Made by a program: the position numbers and the translations under genes. From Rhodobacteraceae bacterium EL53 (GTDB lineage Bacteria; Pseudomonadota; Alphaproteobacteria; Rhodobacterales; Rhodobacteraceae), in assembly GCA_900313015.1 (NCBI GenBank), contig OMPR01000013.1, positions 712,725-776,724 of the forward strand: a stretch of 64,000 nt of DNA, read 5' to 3'. The notes under the pieces were generated by a model. The model ran no database searches. It was not told where the DNA came from and was given only the letters and a program-made list of their open reading frames with translations. Every line of letters begins with the position of its first letter. Position 1 is the stretch's first letter. Shown one piece after another: positions 17,885-27,905 of this stretch.

Positions 17885-18922
17885 ATGACAACGCAGATTG
17901 CAATCAACGGACTTGGGCGGATCGGACGGTGCGTATTGCGTGCTTTGGCTGAACAGAACCGGTCAGACATCCGAGTCGTGGCAGCAAATGATCTGGCTCC
18001 GGCTGATCATGTCGCCCACTTATTGAAATATGACAGCGTTCACGGCCGGTTCGCGGGCGATGTTTCGTGCGACCAGAACCAGCTTTTGCACGCCGGGAAT
18101 CAAACGGTCCGGTTGTCGTCTTGTCGAAGCCCTGAGGATCTCGATTGGCAGGATGTAGACATCGTTTTCGAATGCACCGGCCATTTCAATGAACGTGCAA
18201 AAGCGGCGCGGCATCTAGCCAATGGCAGTAAACAAATCCTAGTCTCTGCTCCTGTTTCTGATGCCGACCGGACCGTTGTATTTGGCGTCAACCATTTGGA
18301 GATTGAGAGCACGGATATCGTTGTTTCGAACGCGTCTTGCACAACCAACTGCTTGGCTCCTGTGGCGCAGGTATTAGATGCTGCATTTGGTATCGAGACC
18401 GGATACGTGACAACCGTTCATTCGTATACCGGTGACCAGCCTTCGCACGATCGCGATCATTCAGATCTCTACCGTGCGCGTGCTGCTGGGTTGTCTATGG
18501 TGCCCACGTCCACTGGCGCCGCCCGCGCGATTTCACAAGTCTTGCCCAAATTGGAGGGTCGTCTTGAAGGCTCTGCGATACGGGTGCCGACGGCGAATGT
18601 GTCACTCATCGACTTCTGCTTCATGCCTCAGAGGTCAACGGATGTTGAGACTGTGAACAAGGTCCTCCAATCTGCCACAACTGGGCCTTTAAAAGGTGTC
18701 CTCGGGTTTGAGGCCGCGCCATTGGTTTCCAGTGATTTCAATCACAACTCATTCTCTTCGGTGTTTGCCCCGGCTCAAACTGCGGTCACCCGGGACGGCA
18801 TGATCCGGGTGCTGTGCTGGTACGACAATGAGTGGGGTTTCTCTAACAGGATGATCGACACAGGGGCTTATTTGGCTAGTCTAATGCAACAGGCAAACCA
18901 GCCTATTTGCGTCAACAGTTAG
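17885..18922 (+). CDS. gap: Type I glyceraldehyde-3-phosphate dehydrogenase
   Basis: 345 residues from the ATG at 17885, preceded by GAGGGGGGAAG; the frame open from 17693 runs through the operator region and is not coding. The NAD-binding motif INGLGRIGR is at residues 7-15 and the catalytic SNASCTTNC at 148-156 (Cys152), with His179 in TTVHSYT. It oxidises glyceraldehyde 3-phosphate with phosphate and NAD(P). Heading an operon with zwf, edd and eda, it would process the triose released by KDPG aldolase, so the unit takes glucose 6-phosphate down to pyruvate and 1,3-bisphosphoglycerate. Confidence 0.95.
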   Translation: MTTQIAINGLGRIGRCVLRALAEQNRSDIRVVAANDLAPADHVAHLLKYDSVHGRFAGDVSCDQNQLLHAGNQTVRLSSCRSPEDLDWQDVDIVFECTGHFNERAKAARHLANGSKQILVSAPVSDADRTVVFGVNHLEIESTDIVVSNASCTTNCLAPVAQVLDAAFGIETGYVTTVHSYTGDQPSHDRDHSDLYRARAAGLSMVPTSTGAARAISQVLPKLEGRLEGSAIRVPTANVSLIDFCFMPQRSTDVETVNKVLQSATTGPLKGVLGFEAAPLVSSDFNHNSFSSVFAPAQTAVTRDGMIRVLCWYDNEWGFSNRMIDTGAYLASLMQQANQPICVNS

Positions 18923-18935
18923 TCGGAAAAGTCTC

Positions 18936-20387
18936 ATGGTTTCTCGCGTCATACCTGTCTCTACCTTTGATCTTGTCCTGTTTGGCGCCACGGGTGACCT
19001 GGCGCGGAGAAAGGTTCTGCCTAGTCTGTTTCACCGATTTCAGGTCGGGCAGTTTTCAGAAGAAAGCCGGATCATTGGTGCGTCACGCAGCGACATGTCA
19101 AAGCAGGCATTCCGTAGTTTCGTAGCAAAGTGTCTGGAAGAGTTCAGCGACACTGCATCCGCAGACGAAAGCTGTGTGAAAAGGTTTTTGAGCCTCATTG
19201 ACTACGTCCAAATTGATGCGAGCACCGAAACGGGCTGGGATGTCTTGTCCTCAAAAATGCGCCCACAGATTATCAGCGTGTTTTACCTGTCGGTGGCCCC
19301 AGGATTGTTTGGCACCATTGCTTCGCGATTGCGTGCCAGTGGATGTTCGAACCGCGAAAGCCGGATCGTAGTAGAGAAGCCCTTTGGACATGATTTGCCA
19401 TCTGCACAGGCGCTGAACAAGGAGCTTCTGAACAGTTTTGAGGAAGATCAAATTTACCGCATTGATCATTACTTGGGTAAGGAAACTGTTCAGAACTTGA
19501 TGGCTCTCAGGTTCGCAAACTCTCTGTTTGAGCCGCTTTGGAGCGCCGCGCATATCGATCATGTGCAAATCACCGTCGCCGAGGACATGGGTATTGCGGG
19601 ACGGGGCGAATATTATGATCAATCCGGCGCCATGCGTGACATGGTGCAAAACCACCTGATGCAGCTGTTGTGTCTGATTGCGATGGAACCCCCATCAAAA
19701 TTCTCGGCAACAGCGGTACGCAACGAAAAAGTCAAAGTAATCCAAGCGCTAGAGCCAGTTTCAAACGCCAATATCGCCCGGGGACAGTACGTATCCTCCA
19801 TGCCCGGGGAAGACTATCTGGACCATGCAGGCAATCCGCATAGCCAAACCGAAAGCTTTGTTGCCATGAAGGTTCAGGTTGCGAATTGGCGATGGGCGGG
19901 CACGCCGTTTTACCTGCGTACAGGTAAATGTTTGAGAGAAAGAGTGTCAGAGATCGTAGTGCAGTTTCGCGACCCACCGCACATGATTTTTGATGGTACC
20001 GAGGGGCACAAGGGCAACACGCTTGTCATTCGATTGCAGCCTGACGAAGGTATAACGCTTCATACCACCATCAAAGACCCCGGTCCTGGGGGTATGCGTC
20101 TGGCTGATGCGTCTCTGGACATGAGTTTCGCAGATACCCGTGTGCCCACCGAGCGGTCACAAGATGCGTACGAACGTCTAATTATGGATGTCGTGCGGGG
20201 TGATCAAACCCTTTTCATGCGCGGGGACGAGGTCGTTGCGGCATGGGAATGGACCGATCCAATTATTGAGGCATGGCAGGAAAAACGCTTTGCGCCTTCG
20301 ACTTACGATGTCGGCGGATCAGGTCCCGAAGATTCACTGTTGCTTATTCACCGAGATGGACGGCGTTGGCGACCTATTGGACGCTAA
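18936..20387 (+). CDS. zwf: Glucose-6-phosphate 1-dehydrogenase
   Basis: 483 residues, full length. The dinucleotide motif GATGDLARRK is at residues 17-26 and the substrate/active-site motif RIDHYLGKE at 175-183; EKPFGHDL is at about 148-155. It makes 6-phosphogluconolactone from glucose 6-phosphate with NAD(P). It starts 13 bp after gap and is followed 33 bp later by edd. The next enzyme, 6-phosphogluconolactonase (pgl), is usually beside zwf in this group but is missing here, so it must be supplied from elsewhere or the lactone opens spontaneously. Confidence 0.95.
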   Translation: MVSRVIPVSTFDLVLFGATGDLARRKVLPSLFHRFQVGQFSEESRIIGASRSDMSKQAFRSFVAKCLEEFSDTASADESCVKRFLSLIDYVQIDASTETGWDVLSSKMRPQIISVFYLSVAPGLFGTIASRLRASGCSNRESRIVVEKPFGHDLPSAQALNKELLNSFEEDQIYRIDHYLGKETVQNLMALRFANSLFEPLWSAAHIDHVQITVAEDMGIAGRGEYYDQSGAMRDMVQNHLMQLLCLIAMEPPSKFSATAVRNEKVKVIQALEPVSNANIARGQYVSSMPGEDYLDHAGNPHSQTESFVAMKVQVANWRWAGTPFYLRTGKCLRERVSEIVVQFRDPPHMIFDGTEGHKGNTLVIRLQPDEGITLHTTIKDPGPGGMRLADASLDMSFADTRVPTERSQDAYERLIMDVVRGDQTLFMRGDEVVAAWEWTDPIIEAWQEKRFAPSTYDVGGSGPEDSLLLIHRDGRRWRPIGR

Positions 20388-20420
20388 ATTCCCTCTCTTT
20401 TCCATTAAGAAAGACCTTTC

Positions 20421-22238
20421 ATGGCTCATTTGCATCCAACACTGCAACTCGTCACTGACCGGATTATTGAACGCAGCTTCGCGAGGCGATCGGCCTATCT
20501 AGAGCGTATGCGCACGGCAGCGGCGAAGGGCCCATCACGTGGGCATTTGTCATGTAGTGGGCAAGCGCATGCTTATGCCGCGATGGATCAGGACAAGCAA
20601 ACGCTGGTGGATATGCAGGCTGGAAATCTGGCCATTGTGACCGCGTACAATGACATGTTGTCTGCTCACCAACCTTTCGAAAGATATCCTGAGATTATCA
20701 AGGAAGCTGCTCGCGTAGTTGGCGGTACCGCTCAAGTCGCAGGCGGGGTTCCGGCCATGTGTGATGGGGTAACTCAGGGCGAGGCGGGTATGGAACTGAG
20801 TCTGTTTTCCCGTGATCTGATCGCAATGGCGGCGACTGTTGCGCTGAGCCATAACACTTATGATGCAGTTGCCTTTCTGGGGGTCTGCGACAAGATCGTG
20901 CCGGGCCTTGTGATCGCAGCACAAAGCTTTGGGCATTTGCCTGCGGTCTTTTTGCCTGCAGGGCCCATGACCAGTGGTCTTGGCAACGACGAAAAGGCCA
21001 AAGTTCGTCAGGAATTTGCTGCAGGAAACGTAGACCGCCAAGCGTTGATGGAGGCAGAAATGTCTGCTTATCACGGGCCCGGCACATGTACGTTTTATGG
21101 CACCGCAAATACCAACCAGATGCTGATGGAGTTCATGGGGCTGCACCTGCCGGGGGCTAGTTTTGTATCTCCGAACACCCCGTTGCGGGACGCCCTTACG
21201 CAACACGGTGCTCAGACCGCGCTCTCTCTTAGCGCTTTGGGTGATACCTATACGCCGGTTTGCGATGTTCTCAGCGAAAAGGCTTATGTAAACGGTATTG
21301 TCGGATTGATGGCGACTGGGGGGTCGACCAATCTGCTTATTCATTTGATCGCTATGGCGCGAGCAGGCGGCATCGTGCTTGAGCCACGTGATTTTGCGGA
21401 TTTGTCAGAAGTTGTCCCGCTGATGGCGCGGATCTATCCCAATGGTTTGGCTGACGTGAACCATTTCCATGCGGCCGGTGGATTGGGTTTCATGATAGGC
21501 TCATTGTTAGATAGCGGGTTGTTGCACCCTGACGTGACGACCATCACTGGCGACGGGCTTACCGCTTATCGCTCTGATCCAAAGCTTTCAGAGGGAGAGT
21601 TGACTTGGGTGCAGGGTGCGGATGCAAGCCTGAATCAAGCGATCCTACGCCCAGCGACAGAAGGGTTTCAGTCTACAGGCGGATTATCACATTTGCAGGG
21701 GCCGTTGGGGTCTTCTGTGATGAAGGTGTCGGCTGTGGCACCTGAGCATCGCTTAATCGAGGCACCTGTGCGTGTTTTCCACGACCAAGACACTGTAAAA
21801 GCCGCGTTCAAGGCAGGCGACTTCACAACCGATACAATCATTGTCGTTCGCTTTCAGGGGCCAAAGTGTAATGGCATGCCCGAACTGCATGGCCTGACCC
21901 CGGTTCTTTCGATCTTACAAGGCCGCGGTTTGAAGGTTGCACTCGTAACGGACGGACGGATGTCAGGTGCTTCGGGCAAGGTGCCGGCGGCCATTCATGT
22001 TTGTCCCGAAGCCGCAGATGGCGGCACAATTGCTAAGTTGCGAGACGGTGATGTGCTACGGATCGACGCTTTGGCGGGTACGTTGGATATTCTCACTGAA
22101 GGTGTAGCGGAGCGTTCACCAGTTTCTGCCAGCCAAGCATCAGGGCAATTTGGTGTGGGCCGCGAGCTTTTCGCGACGTTTCGGGCCGCTGTTGGTCCTG
22201 CAGATCAAGGTGCAAGCATCTTTGGAGACCAAGTGTGA
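20421..22238 (+). CDS. edd: 6-phosphogluconate dehydratase
   Basis: 605 residues, the normal length of Edd in the IlvD/Edd iron-sulfur dehydratase family. Visible family segments are [62 protein letters not shown], and the C-terminal [20 protein letters not shown]; the cysteines in CDG, GVCDK and [12 protein letters not shown] are in their expected places. It converts 6-phosphogluconate to KDPG. The stop overlaps the GTG start of eda by four bases (GTGA), so translation is coupled. Confidence 0.95.
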   Translation: MAHLHPTLQLVTDRIIERSFARRSAYLERMRTAAAKGPSRGHLSCSGQAHAYAAMDQDKQTLVDMQAGNLAIVTAYNDMLSAHQPFERYPEIIKEAARVVGGTAQVAGGVPAMCDGVTQGEAGMELSLFSRDLIAMAATVALSHNTYDAVAFLGVCDKIVPGLVIAAQSFGHLPAVFLPAGPMTSGLGNDEKAKVRQEFAAGNVDRQALMEAEMSAYHGPGTCTFYGTANTNQMLMEFMGLHLPGASFVSPNTPLRDALTQHGAQTALSLSALGDTYTPVCDVLSEKAYVNGIVGLMATGGSTNLLIHLIAMARAGGIVLEPRDFADLSEVVPLMARIYPNGLADVNHFHAAGGLGFMIGSLLDSGLLHPDVTTITGDGLTAYRSDPKLSEGELTWVQGADASLNQAILRPATEGFQSTGGLSHLQGPLGSSVMKVSAVAPEHRLIEAPVRVFHDQDTVKAAFKAGDFTTDTIIVVRFQGPKCNGMPELHGLTPVLSILQGRGLKVALVTDGRMSGASGKVPAAIHVCPEAADGGTIAKLRDGDVLRIDALAGTLDILTEGVAERSPVSASQASGQFGVGRELFATFRAAVGPADQGASIFGDQV

Positions 22239-22885
22239 ATATGACACCGAGCCAAGCCAGCCATCGCACACGCGCACTGTGCGGACTTGCGCCAGTCATT
22301 CCTGTTCTTGTCGTACATGATCCGGCGCATGCTAAGCCTTTGGCTGAGGCATTGGTAAAAGGCGGTCTGCCAGTGTTGGAGGTGACATTGCGTACACCCG
22401 CTGCGCTAGAAGTGATCGGCGAAATGTCGTCTGTTGCCGGTGGCACTGTTGGGGCCGGAACCTTGCTGACACCAGAAGATGTGCATCGGGCCAAAGATGC
22501 TGGCGCACAATTCGGTGTGTCGCCAGGATCGACCGATACCCTGCTATCGGCAACTGAAGAAGCCGACCTGCCTCTTTTACCGGGAGCCGCCAGCGCATCA
22601 GAGGCAATGTGCCTTGCCGAACGCGGTTATGACATGTTGAAACTCTTTCCTGCAGAAGCCTCTGGTGGGGCGGCCATGCTGCGTGCGCTCGCAGCTCCGT
22701 TGCCGCATATCAGTTTCTGCCCTACCGGAGGGGTCGGCCCATCTAACGTTGGATCCTACCTAAGTTTACCCAATACGATATGTGTCGGTGGAAGCTGGGT
22801 TGCACCTGATCGGCTGGTTCAAAGTGGCAATTGGGGCGAAATTGAAAAGCTAGCGCGCGCCGCTAGCCAATTGGGCAGAGATTAG
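22235..22885 (+). CDS. eda: 2-keto-3-deoxy-6-phosphogluconate (KDPG) aldolase
   Basis: 216 residues from GTG at 22235, which overlaps the edd stop by four bases; an ATG at 22241 is the alternative. Class I aldolase with the Schiff-base lysine Lys136 in MLKLFPAE, catalytic Glu49 in VLEVTLRT, and phosphate-binding CPTGGVG. It splits KDPG into pyruvate and glyceraldehyde 3-phosphate, finishing the Entner-Doudoroff route encoded by this operon. Its TAG overlaps the convergent oxidoreductase stop by four bases. Confidence 0.95.
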   Translation: MNMTPSQASHRTRALCGLAPVIPVLVVHDPAHAKPLAEALVKGGLPVLEVTLRTPAALEVIGEMSSVAGGTVGAGTLLTPEDVHRAKDAGAQFGVSPGSTDTLLSATEEADLPLLPGAASASEAMCLAERGYDMLKLFPAEASGGAAMLRALAAPLPHISFCPTGGVGPSNVGSYLSLPNTICVGGSWVAPDRLVQSGNWGEIEKLARAASQLGRD

Positions 22886-23904
22886 AGCCGGATTCTATGA
22901 CCTGATTTGGCAGACAGTTGTGCAGCATCTAGAACGCGCATTACGTTCAGTGCCTGTGCACCTGTGACAGCCAGTTCTGTACCATCACAAATGGCATCCG
23001 CGATGTTTTCATAGAATGCTTCGTACTGGCCGGGCAGTATAGGAACATCCGTGCGGGCCCCGTCTGTGTCCATCAGATAAAGCTCGGCATTTGGGGTTGC
23101 GCCCCAATGCTCGTCACCGGGGTGCTGCCCTTGTTTAAGGGCTGCTTCTTGCCCATCGAAACCAAACTGAAAGAAGCTCGACTTTTCGCCAAAAAGCGAA
23201 ATGCGGGGCAGGTGATCAGGCATCAAGGAGCTGGCATGCGCAACGATCCGCGCGGGTCCGAATTCAAGAATGATGTGAAAGAAATCTTCAACCTGTGCGC
23301 CTGTCCTTTGATGCGCCACATTGGTGGTCACGGCATCTGGTTTACCAAATAGGCACATGATCTGATCGATCAGATGCGGGCCAAGATCATAAAGGATCCC
23401 CGCGCCGGGCCTTTCCCATTCGCGCCAACGATTTTTGATCGCAGGGCTGTATCTGTCAAAATGAAATTCGCCGTAGTTGATAGAGCCGAGATGGCCGTCA
23501 GTGAACACCTTGCGCGCGGTCAGAAAACCACCATCCCAACGGCGGTTCTGAAAAATGCTCAGCACCTTGCCGGTATCTGCGGCCGTCGCAACAACCGATG
23601 CCGCCTCGTTGCTATTGAGGGTGAAAGGCTTATCGACAATTACGTGTTTACCAGCGCGCAAGGCTTGCTCGGCCAGCGACGCGTGGCTGTCATTTGGCGT
23701 CGCGATAACGATCAGATCGATCTCGGGATCCGCGATCACTTCTGCAATAGGCGCGCCAGTGACGCCGTGAGGCAGAGTCTTGTTTGTGAAATCCCGGCTC
23801 CCGATACGGTGCAGGTGTAAGCGGGGTTCAGCCGCAATCAGAGGGGCATGGAATACACGGCCGGCACCACCATAGCCCAAAAGACCGACTTTGACCTTTG
23901 ACAT
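22882..23904 (-). CDS. Gfo/Idh/MocA-family NAD(P)-dependent oxidoreductase
   Basis: 340 residues. The N-terminal Rossmann domain opens LLGYGGAGRVFHAPLIA (about 8-24), with TPNDSH and KHVIVDKPFTLN, where DKP stands at the position of the usual EKP lysine motif. The C-terminal alpha/beta domain includes FHFDRYSPAIKNRWRE and LYDLGPHLIDQIMCLFGKP. Such enzymes act on sugars, inositols or their derivatives. It is the last gene of the glucose-uptake operon, 11 bp after glk, with AAGGAG before its start, so a sugar substrate is likely; YvaA/IolG-type enzymes are the nearest known by style. Confidence 0.88.
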   Translation of the reverse strand: MSKVKVGLLGYGGAGRVFHAPLIAAEPRLHLHRIGSRDFTNKTLPHGVTGAPIAEVIADPEIDLIVIATPNDSHASLAEQALRAGKHVIVDKPFTLNSNEAASVVATAADTGKVLSIFQNRRWDGGFLTARKVFTDGHLGSINYGEFHFDRYSPAIKNRWREWERPGAGILYDLGPHLIDQIMCLFGKPDAVTTNVAHQRTGAQVEDFFHIILEFGPARIVAHASSLMPDHLPRISLFGEKSSFFQFGFDGQEAALKQGQHPGDEHWGATPNAELYLMDTDGARTDVPILPGQYEAFYENIADAICDGTELAVTGAQALNVMRVLDAAQLSAKSGHRIRL

Positions 23905-23915
23905 CGGGGTTCTCC

Positions 23916-24878
23916 TTACCGAGTGGAAATATAGTTTCGCGCGCCAAGAAGGCCAAAGTCAGGATTTTGGTAGAGGTATACCGGCATTTTTGTCCGCCAA
24001 CTGCTGTGGCGCCCACCTGCGTTAAACGCAGCTAAGAAGCTGTCATCAAAAACCCACGGATTTGAAAGGGCTACGCCGCCACTGATAAAAACCCCACCCG
24101 TTGCGCCAAAGACCAGACCCAAATCGCCTGCAATCTGTCCCAGGAAACGGCGAAACAAATCTATAGCAATGACTGCATTTCGGTCTGCCCCCGCCTTTGC
24201 CAAAACAAACACCTGTTCAGATGTCTTGGGCTCAACCGGCGTGTTTCGGGCTTTTGCGATTGCGCGGTACAATACCGGGACACCTGTTCCTGACACGATT
24301 GCTTCGGCTTCGACGGCAAGGTCGGCGCCGATCCTTACCTCAGGCCACAAATCTACCAGTTCTTCGAAATAACCTACTTCTTGAGCTGATTGCGGCGACA
24401 GGCTGACATGACCACCTTCCCCGGGCACAACATGCGGTTGACCGTGCACCCAGACCAGAGCACCAACACCAAGTCCCGTTCCCGGACCAATGATCACCCG
24501 GGGTCCGTGTGGAATGTCTGTGCTGCCTTGCAAGGCCAGCACATCGGACTGCGTTATCGTGGCCAGCGACCAAGCGGCTGCTTCAAAGTCGTTCAATATC
24601 TTGACGCTGGAAGCCTTGCAGACTTGGGCAAGTTCAACTTCTGAGAACTTTTGGTTCGAATTCGTCAACTCAACAGATCCGTTGGCCACAATGCCTGCAG
24701 CAGCAACTACCACGCCCTCTGGTGGTCGGTCGTGCTCGGCTACAAACGCTGTGCAGGCTTGCAAGAAATCAAGCTCGCCCTTGGAATGATAGGATCTTTG
24801 ATCAACAATCGAACCCGCATTTGAAATTGCGGCGATGCGCATATTGGTGCCGCCGACATCTGCTACGAGGTTCCACAT
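23916..24878 (-). CDS. glk: Glucokinase
   Basis: 320 residues of the Glk family (ASKHA fold) found in proteobacteria. The N-terminal phosphate loop VADVGGTNMRIA is at residues 4-15, LNDFEAAAW with the catalytic Asp near residue 95, then VIIGPGTGLGVGALVW, a VPGEGGH segment, and GGVFISGGVAL. It phosphorylates glucose at C6 in the cytoplasm. Standing in the operon of the glucose ABC importer, it turns imported free glucose into the substrate of the zwf product encoded on the opposite strand. Confidence 0.93.
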   Translation of the reverse strand: MWNLVADVGGTNMRIAAISNAGSIVDQRSYHSKGELDFLQACTAFVAEHDRPPEGVVVAAAGIVANGSVELTNSNQKFSEVELAQVCKASSVKILNDFEAAAWSLATITQSDVLALQGSTDIPHGPRVIIGPGTGLGVGALVWVHGQPHVVPGEGGHVSLSPQSAQEVGYFEELVDLWPEVRIGADLAVEAEAIVSGTGVPVLYRAIAKARNTPVEPKTSEQVFVLAKAGADRNAVIAIDLFRRFLGQIAGDLGLVFGATGGVFISGGVALSNPWVFDDSFLAAFNAGGRHSSWRTKMPVYLYQNPDFGLLGARNYISTR

Positions 24879-24928
24879 AATGCGCCTTTGCTCTTTGTCG
24901 TTGGCTTTCGCTCATTGTTGGGCACCAT

Positions 24929-26044
24929 TCAATCCAACCTCGTTTCGGTATCTGGATCGAACAGGCTTGCGCGCGACATATCTACGGCGAACTCCATAGT
25001 GCCCTCAATGATCTGTGCATACCCAGAACTGACTCGGGCCATGACCTCTTTGCCGTTCCAATTCAGGATGCACAAAGTATCGGCACCCGTCGCCTCGGTC
25101 ACGTCGACCTCTGAGGCAAAGCTTTGTGTTTCGACGCTACCGACACCTGCTTGGGTGATCGCCTCGGGACGCAGTCCAATTACGATATCACGGCCGACAA
25201 AAGGGGCCACACTTGTCGAATGATCTGTGAGATCCAACAAAATTGGGTGCTCTGCCCCGTGCGCACGCACATAAATCTCAGCCCCGAAACCTTTTTCTGT
25301 GCGCGATACCTTGGTCGCGATGAAATTCATCGGAGGCGACCCAACGAGACCGGCAACAAACATGTTGACGGGGAGGTCGTAGATTTCAGCAGGGCTCGCC
25401 AATTGCTGAACTTCACCGTCTTTCAGGATCGCAATCCTGTCAGCAAGCGTCAGAGCTTCGATTTGGTCATGGGTGACATAGACCATTGTCGCATTCAGCC
25501 GCTTGTGAAGGCGTTTGATCTCGGTCCGCATTTCAAGTCGCAGCTTTGCATCAAGGTTCGAGAGCGGCTCGTCAAAAAGAAAGACTTCGGGGCGTCGCAC
25601 CAAAGCGCGTCCCATGGCCACCCGTTGCCTTTGCCCACCAGACAGTTGGCTGGGTTTGCGATCCAGCAGGTGATCCATTTGCAGCATCTTGGCAACTTCG
25701 AAAACGGCTGCTTCACGCTCGGGTTTGGGGACGCCACGCATTTCCAGACCAAAGGCTATGTTTTTCCCAACGGTCATGTTCGGGTAAAGTGCGTAAGACT
25801 GAAAGACCATCGCGATATCGCGGTCTTTGGGGTGCACATCGTTGATCACCCGATCACCAATGGAGATTTCACCTTCGGTTACTGTTTCCAAGCCAGCGAT
25901 CATGTTCAACAGAGTGGATTTTCCGCAGCCCGAAGCCCCCAGAAGCACCAGGAATTCACCATCCTCTAGGTCGATATCGACGCCTTTCAAAACCTCGACA
26001 TTTCCATAGCGTTTAACGGCGTTTTTGATTGTCAGAGAAGCCAT
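24929..26044 (-). CDS. gtsD: Sugar ABC transporter ATP-binding protein (MalK/UgpC type)
   Basis: 371 residues. Walker A GASGCGKST (about 36-44), Q-loop MVFQSYALYP, signature LSGGQRQRVAMGRALVR and Walker B FLFDEPLSNLDAKLR are all intact. A C-terminal TOBE-type regulatory domain follows (VIGLRPEAI). It powers the importer with the two permeases encoded directly before it (4 bp gap to gtsC). Gene symbol follows the Pseudomonas glucose system by context. Confidence 0.92.
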   Translation of the reverse strand: MASLTIKNAVKRYGNVEVLKGVDIDLEDGEFLVLLGASGCGKSTLLNMIAGLETVTEGEISIGDRVINDVHPKDRDIAMVFQSYALYPNMTVGKNIAFGLEMRGVPKPEREAAVFEVAKMLQMDHLLDRKPSQLSGGQRQRVAMGRALVRRPEVFLFDEPLSNLDAKLRLEMRTEIKRLHKRLNATMVYVTHDQIEALTLADRIAILKDGEVQQLASPAEIYDLPVNMFVAGLVGSPPMNFIATKVSRTEKGFGAEIYVRAHGAEHPILLDLTDHSTSVAPFVGRDIVIGLRPEAITQAGVGSVETQSFASEVDVTEATGADTLCILNWNGKEVMARVSSGYAQIIEGTMEFAVDMSRASLFDPDTETRLD

Positions 26045-26048
26045 GTTC

Positions 26049-26936
26049 TTATCCTTTGACCGAGCCAGCAGTCAGTCCGCGTACAAAGTAGCGGCCCGCG
26101 ACGATATAGACGAAAAGAGTAGGGGCCGCAGTGATCAGGGCTGCTGCCATATCTACATTGTATTGTTTGACGCCCGTTGTTGTGTTGACCAAATTGTTCA
26201 TTGCCACCGTAATGGGCTGTGCCCCACCGGTGGTGAAACTGGCGCCGAATAGGAAATCGTTCCAGATCTGTGTGAACTGCCAGATCACTGATACAACGAT
26301 GATCGGTGGTGAGAGCGGCAGGATTATCCTGCGAAAGATTGTGAAGAAACCCGCACCATCAATCGTCGCAGCCCGTACCAGTTCGTCAGGAATGGTGACA
26401 TAATAGTTGCGGAAAAACAAAGTGGTAAACGCGAGGCCATAGACGGTGTGCACAAGGATCAACCCGTAGACCGTGTTGGTGATGCCAATAAGTCCCAATG
26501 TCTGGGCCATCGGTAAGATCACAACTTGAAACGGTACGAAACAGCCAAACAGGATCAGGGCAAAAACCAAGTTTGCGCCTTTGAACTGCCATTTGGTCAG
26601 AGCATATCCAGTCAAGGCCCCCAAGAGCGTCGATAGCGTAACTGCGGGCAGGGCCATCGTTACCGAGTTCCAAAAATATGGCTCAAGCCCGGTGCAGGTC
26701 ACGCCGATGCAGGCTTCGCTCCAGGCGTGGCGCCAGGCCGTAAAGTTTAACTCATGCGGCAGTGCCAGTAGTGATCCGCCGCGGATTTCAGCGAGGTCCT
26801 TGAGAGAAGTGCCAACCACCACATAAGCAGGCAACAGGAACCAGATCGCAAACAGGAGCAGGATGGTCCAAAGTAACAGACGCATCCAAAGCACTGATCT
26901 GTTCTGTGCAGGGACGAATGTCGTCGAGTTAGACAT
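26049..26936 (-). CDS. gtsC: Glucose ABC transporter permease (MalG-like)
   Basis: 295 residues with about six transmembrane segments and the binding-protein-dependent permease loop ELVRAATIDGAGFFTIFRRIILPLSPP (EAA motif, split here: EAA-like VRAATIDGAG then PLSPP). An N-terminal segment VVGTSLKDLAEIRGGSLLALP matches the periplasmic loop of the CUT1 family. The start overlaps the end of gtsB by eight bases and the gene is followed 4 bp later by the ATPase, so the operon is tight. Confidence 0.92.
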   Translation of the reverse strand: MSNSTTFVPAQNRSVLWMRLLLWTILLLFAIWFLLPAYVVVGTSLKDLAEIRGGSLLALPHELNFTAWRHAWSEACIGVTCTGLEPYFWNSVTMALPAVTLSTLLGALTGYALTKWQFKGANLVFALILFGCFVPFQVVILPMAQTLGLIGITNTVYGLILVHTVYGLAFTTLFFRNYYVTIPDELVRAATIDGAGFFTIFRRIILPLSPPIIVVSVIWQFTQIWNDFLFGASFTTGGAQPITVAMNNLVNTTTGVKQYNVDMAAALITAAPTLFVYIVAGRYFVRGLTAGSVKG

Positions 26937-27825
26937 GTTTCTTACCCCTCAGTTCGGAATAGAGATAGGGCACCATAATCGCAGCCACGGTGGCCAGCAT
27001 GATCATCGCCGAAGCGGCACCAACGCCAATCTCGTTACGGCGGAATGTCATTTCGTACATGAAATTTGCGGGCAGGGTTGAGGAATAGCCTGGTCCGCCC
27101 CCTGTTAGAGCCACAACCAAATCGAAGCTTTTGATTGCCAGATGGGCAAGGATCACAACCGCGCTCATGAACACAGGGCGCATAGATGGCAGGATGATAC
27201 GAAGGTATATTTTCCAAGGTGAGGCCCCATCAAGACTCGCCGCCTTGATGATATCCTGGTCGACGCTGCGCAGCGCTGACAAGAACAGCGCCATGACGAA
27301 GCCGGCACTTTGCCAAACAGCGGCCATCACCAACGCATAGACCGCCATGCTTTCACTGTTGGTCCAGCCAAAGGAAAAGCTCTCCCAGCCCCAGCTGCGA
27401 ATAACGGTTTCAAGCCCCAAAGACGGGTTCATGATCCATTTCCAAGCTGTACCCGTGATGATGAACGAGATTGCCATCGGGTAGAGGTAAATTGTGCGGA
27501 TAAAGCCTTCGGCGCGGATTTTTTGATCCAGCAGGATGGCCAGCAAACACCCAATAACAATGGCAACAAAGATGAATAGAAAACCGAAAATGAACAAGTT
27601 TTCTAGTGCCACGGTCCAGCGATCCATTTGGAACAGACGCTCATAAGGGCGAAAACCGATCAGATTATAGTTCGGCAGCATCTTGGATTTGGTCAGCGAA
27701 ATATAACCGGTCCAAATGATGAAACCGTATACGAAGAACAGGATCAGCGCGAAACTAGGCGCTACAACGATCTGCGGTAGCGTGCGCGCAATCCTGTCTG
27801 TCAATTTTAAAGGGGGGCGGGTCAC
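26929..27825 (-). CDS. gtsB: Glucose ABC transporter permease (MalF-like)
   Basis: 298 residues from a GTG at 27825, chosen because AGGAG lies 7 bp before it and the protein then starts MTRPPLKLTD; the longer frame to 27888 adds an unlikely leader. Six transmembrane segments, with the EAA-type loop IIKAASLDGASPWKIYLRII near residue 210 and LPSMRPVF following. CUT1-family partner of gtsC. It follows the binding-protein gene by about 80 bp. Confidence 0.9.
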   Translation of the reverse strand: MTRPPLKLTDRIARTLPQIVVAPSFALILFFVYGFIIWTGYISLTKSKMLPNYNLIGFRPYERLFQMDRWTVALENLFIFGFLFIFVAIVIGCLLAILLDQKIRAEGFIRTIYLYPMAISFIITGTAWKWIMNPSLGLETVIRSWGWESFSFGWTNSESMAVYALVMAAVWQSAGFVMALFLSALRSVDQDIIKAASLDGASPWKIYLRIILPSMRPVFMSAVVILAHLAIKSFDLVVALTGGGPGYSSTLPANFMYEMTFRRNEIGVGAASAMIMLATVAAIMVPYLYSELRGKKHV

Positions 27826-27905
27826 GAGGGGTCTCCTGCGGGCAACCGAGACAGGGGTTGTGGCCCACACAGGGTGAGCGGGCCACAAAGAGAAGTGCAG
27901 GCAGG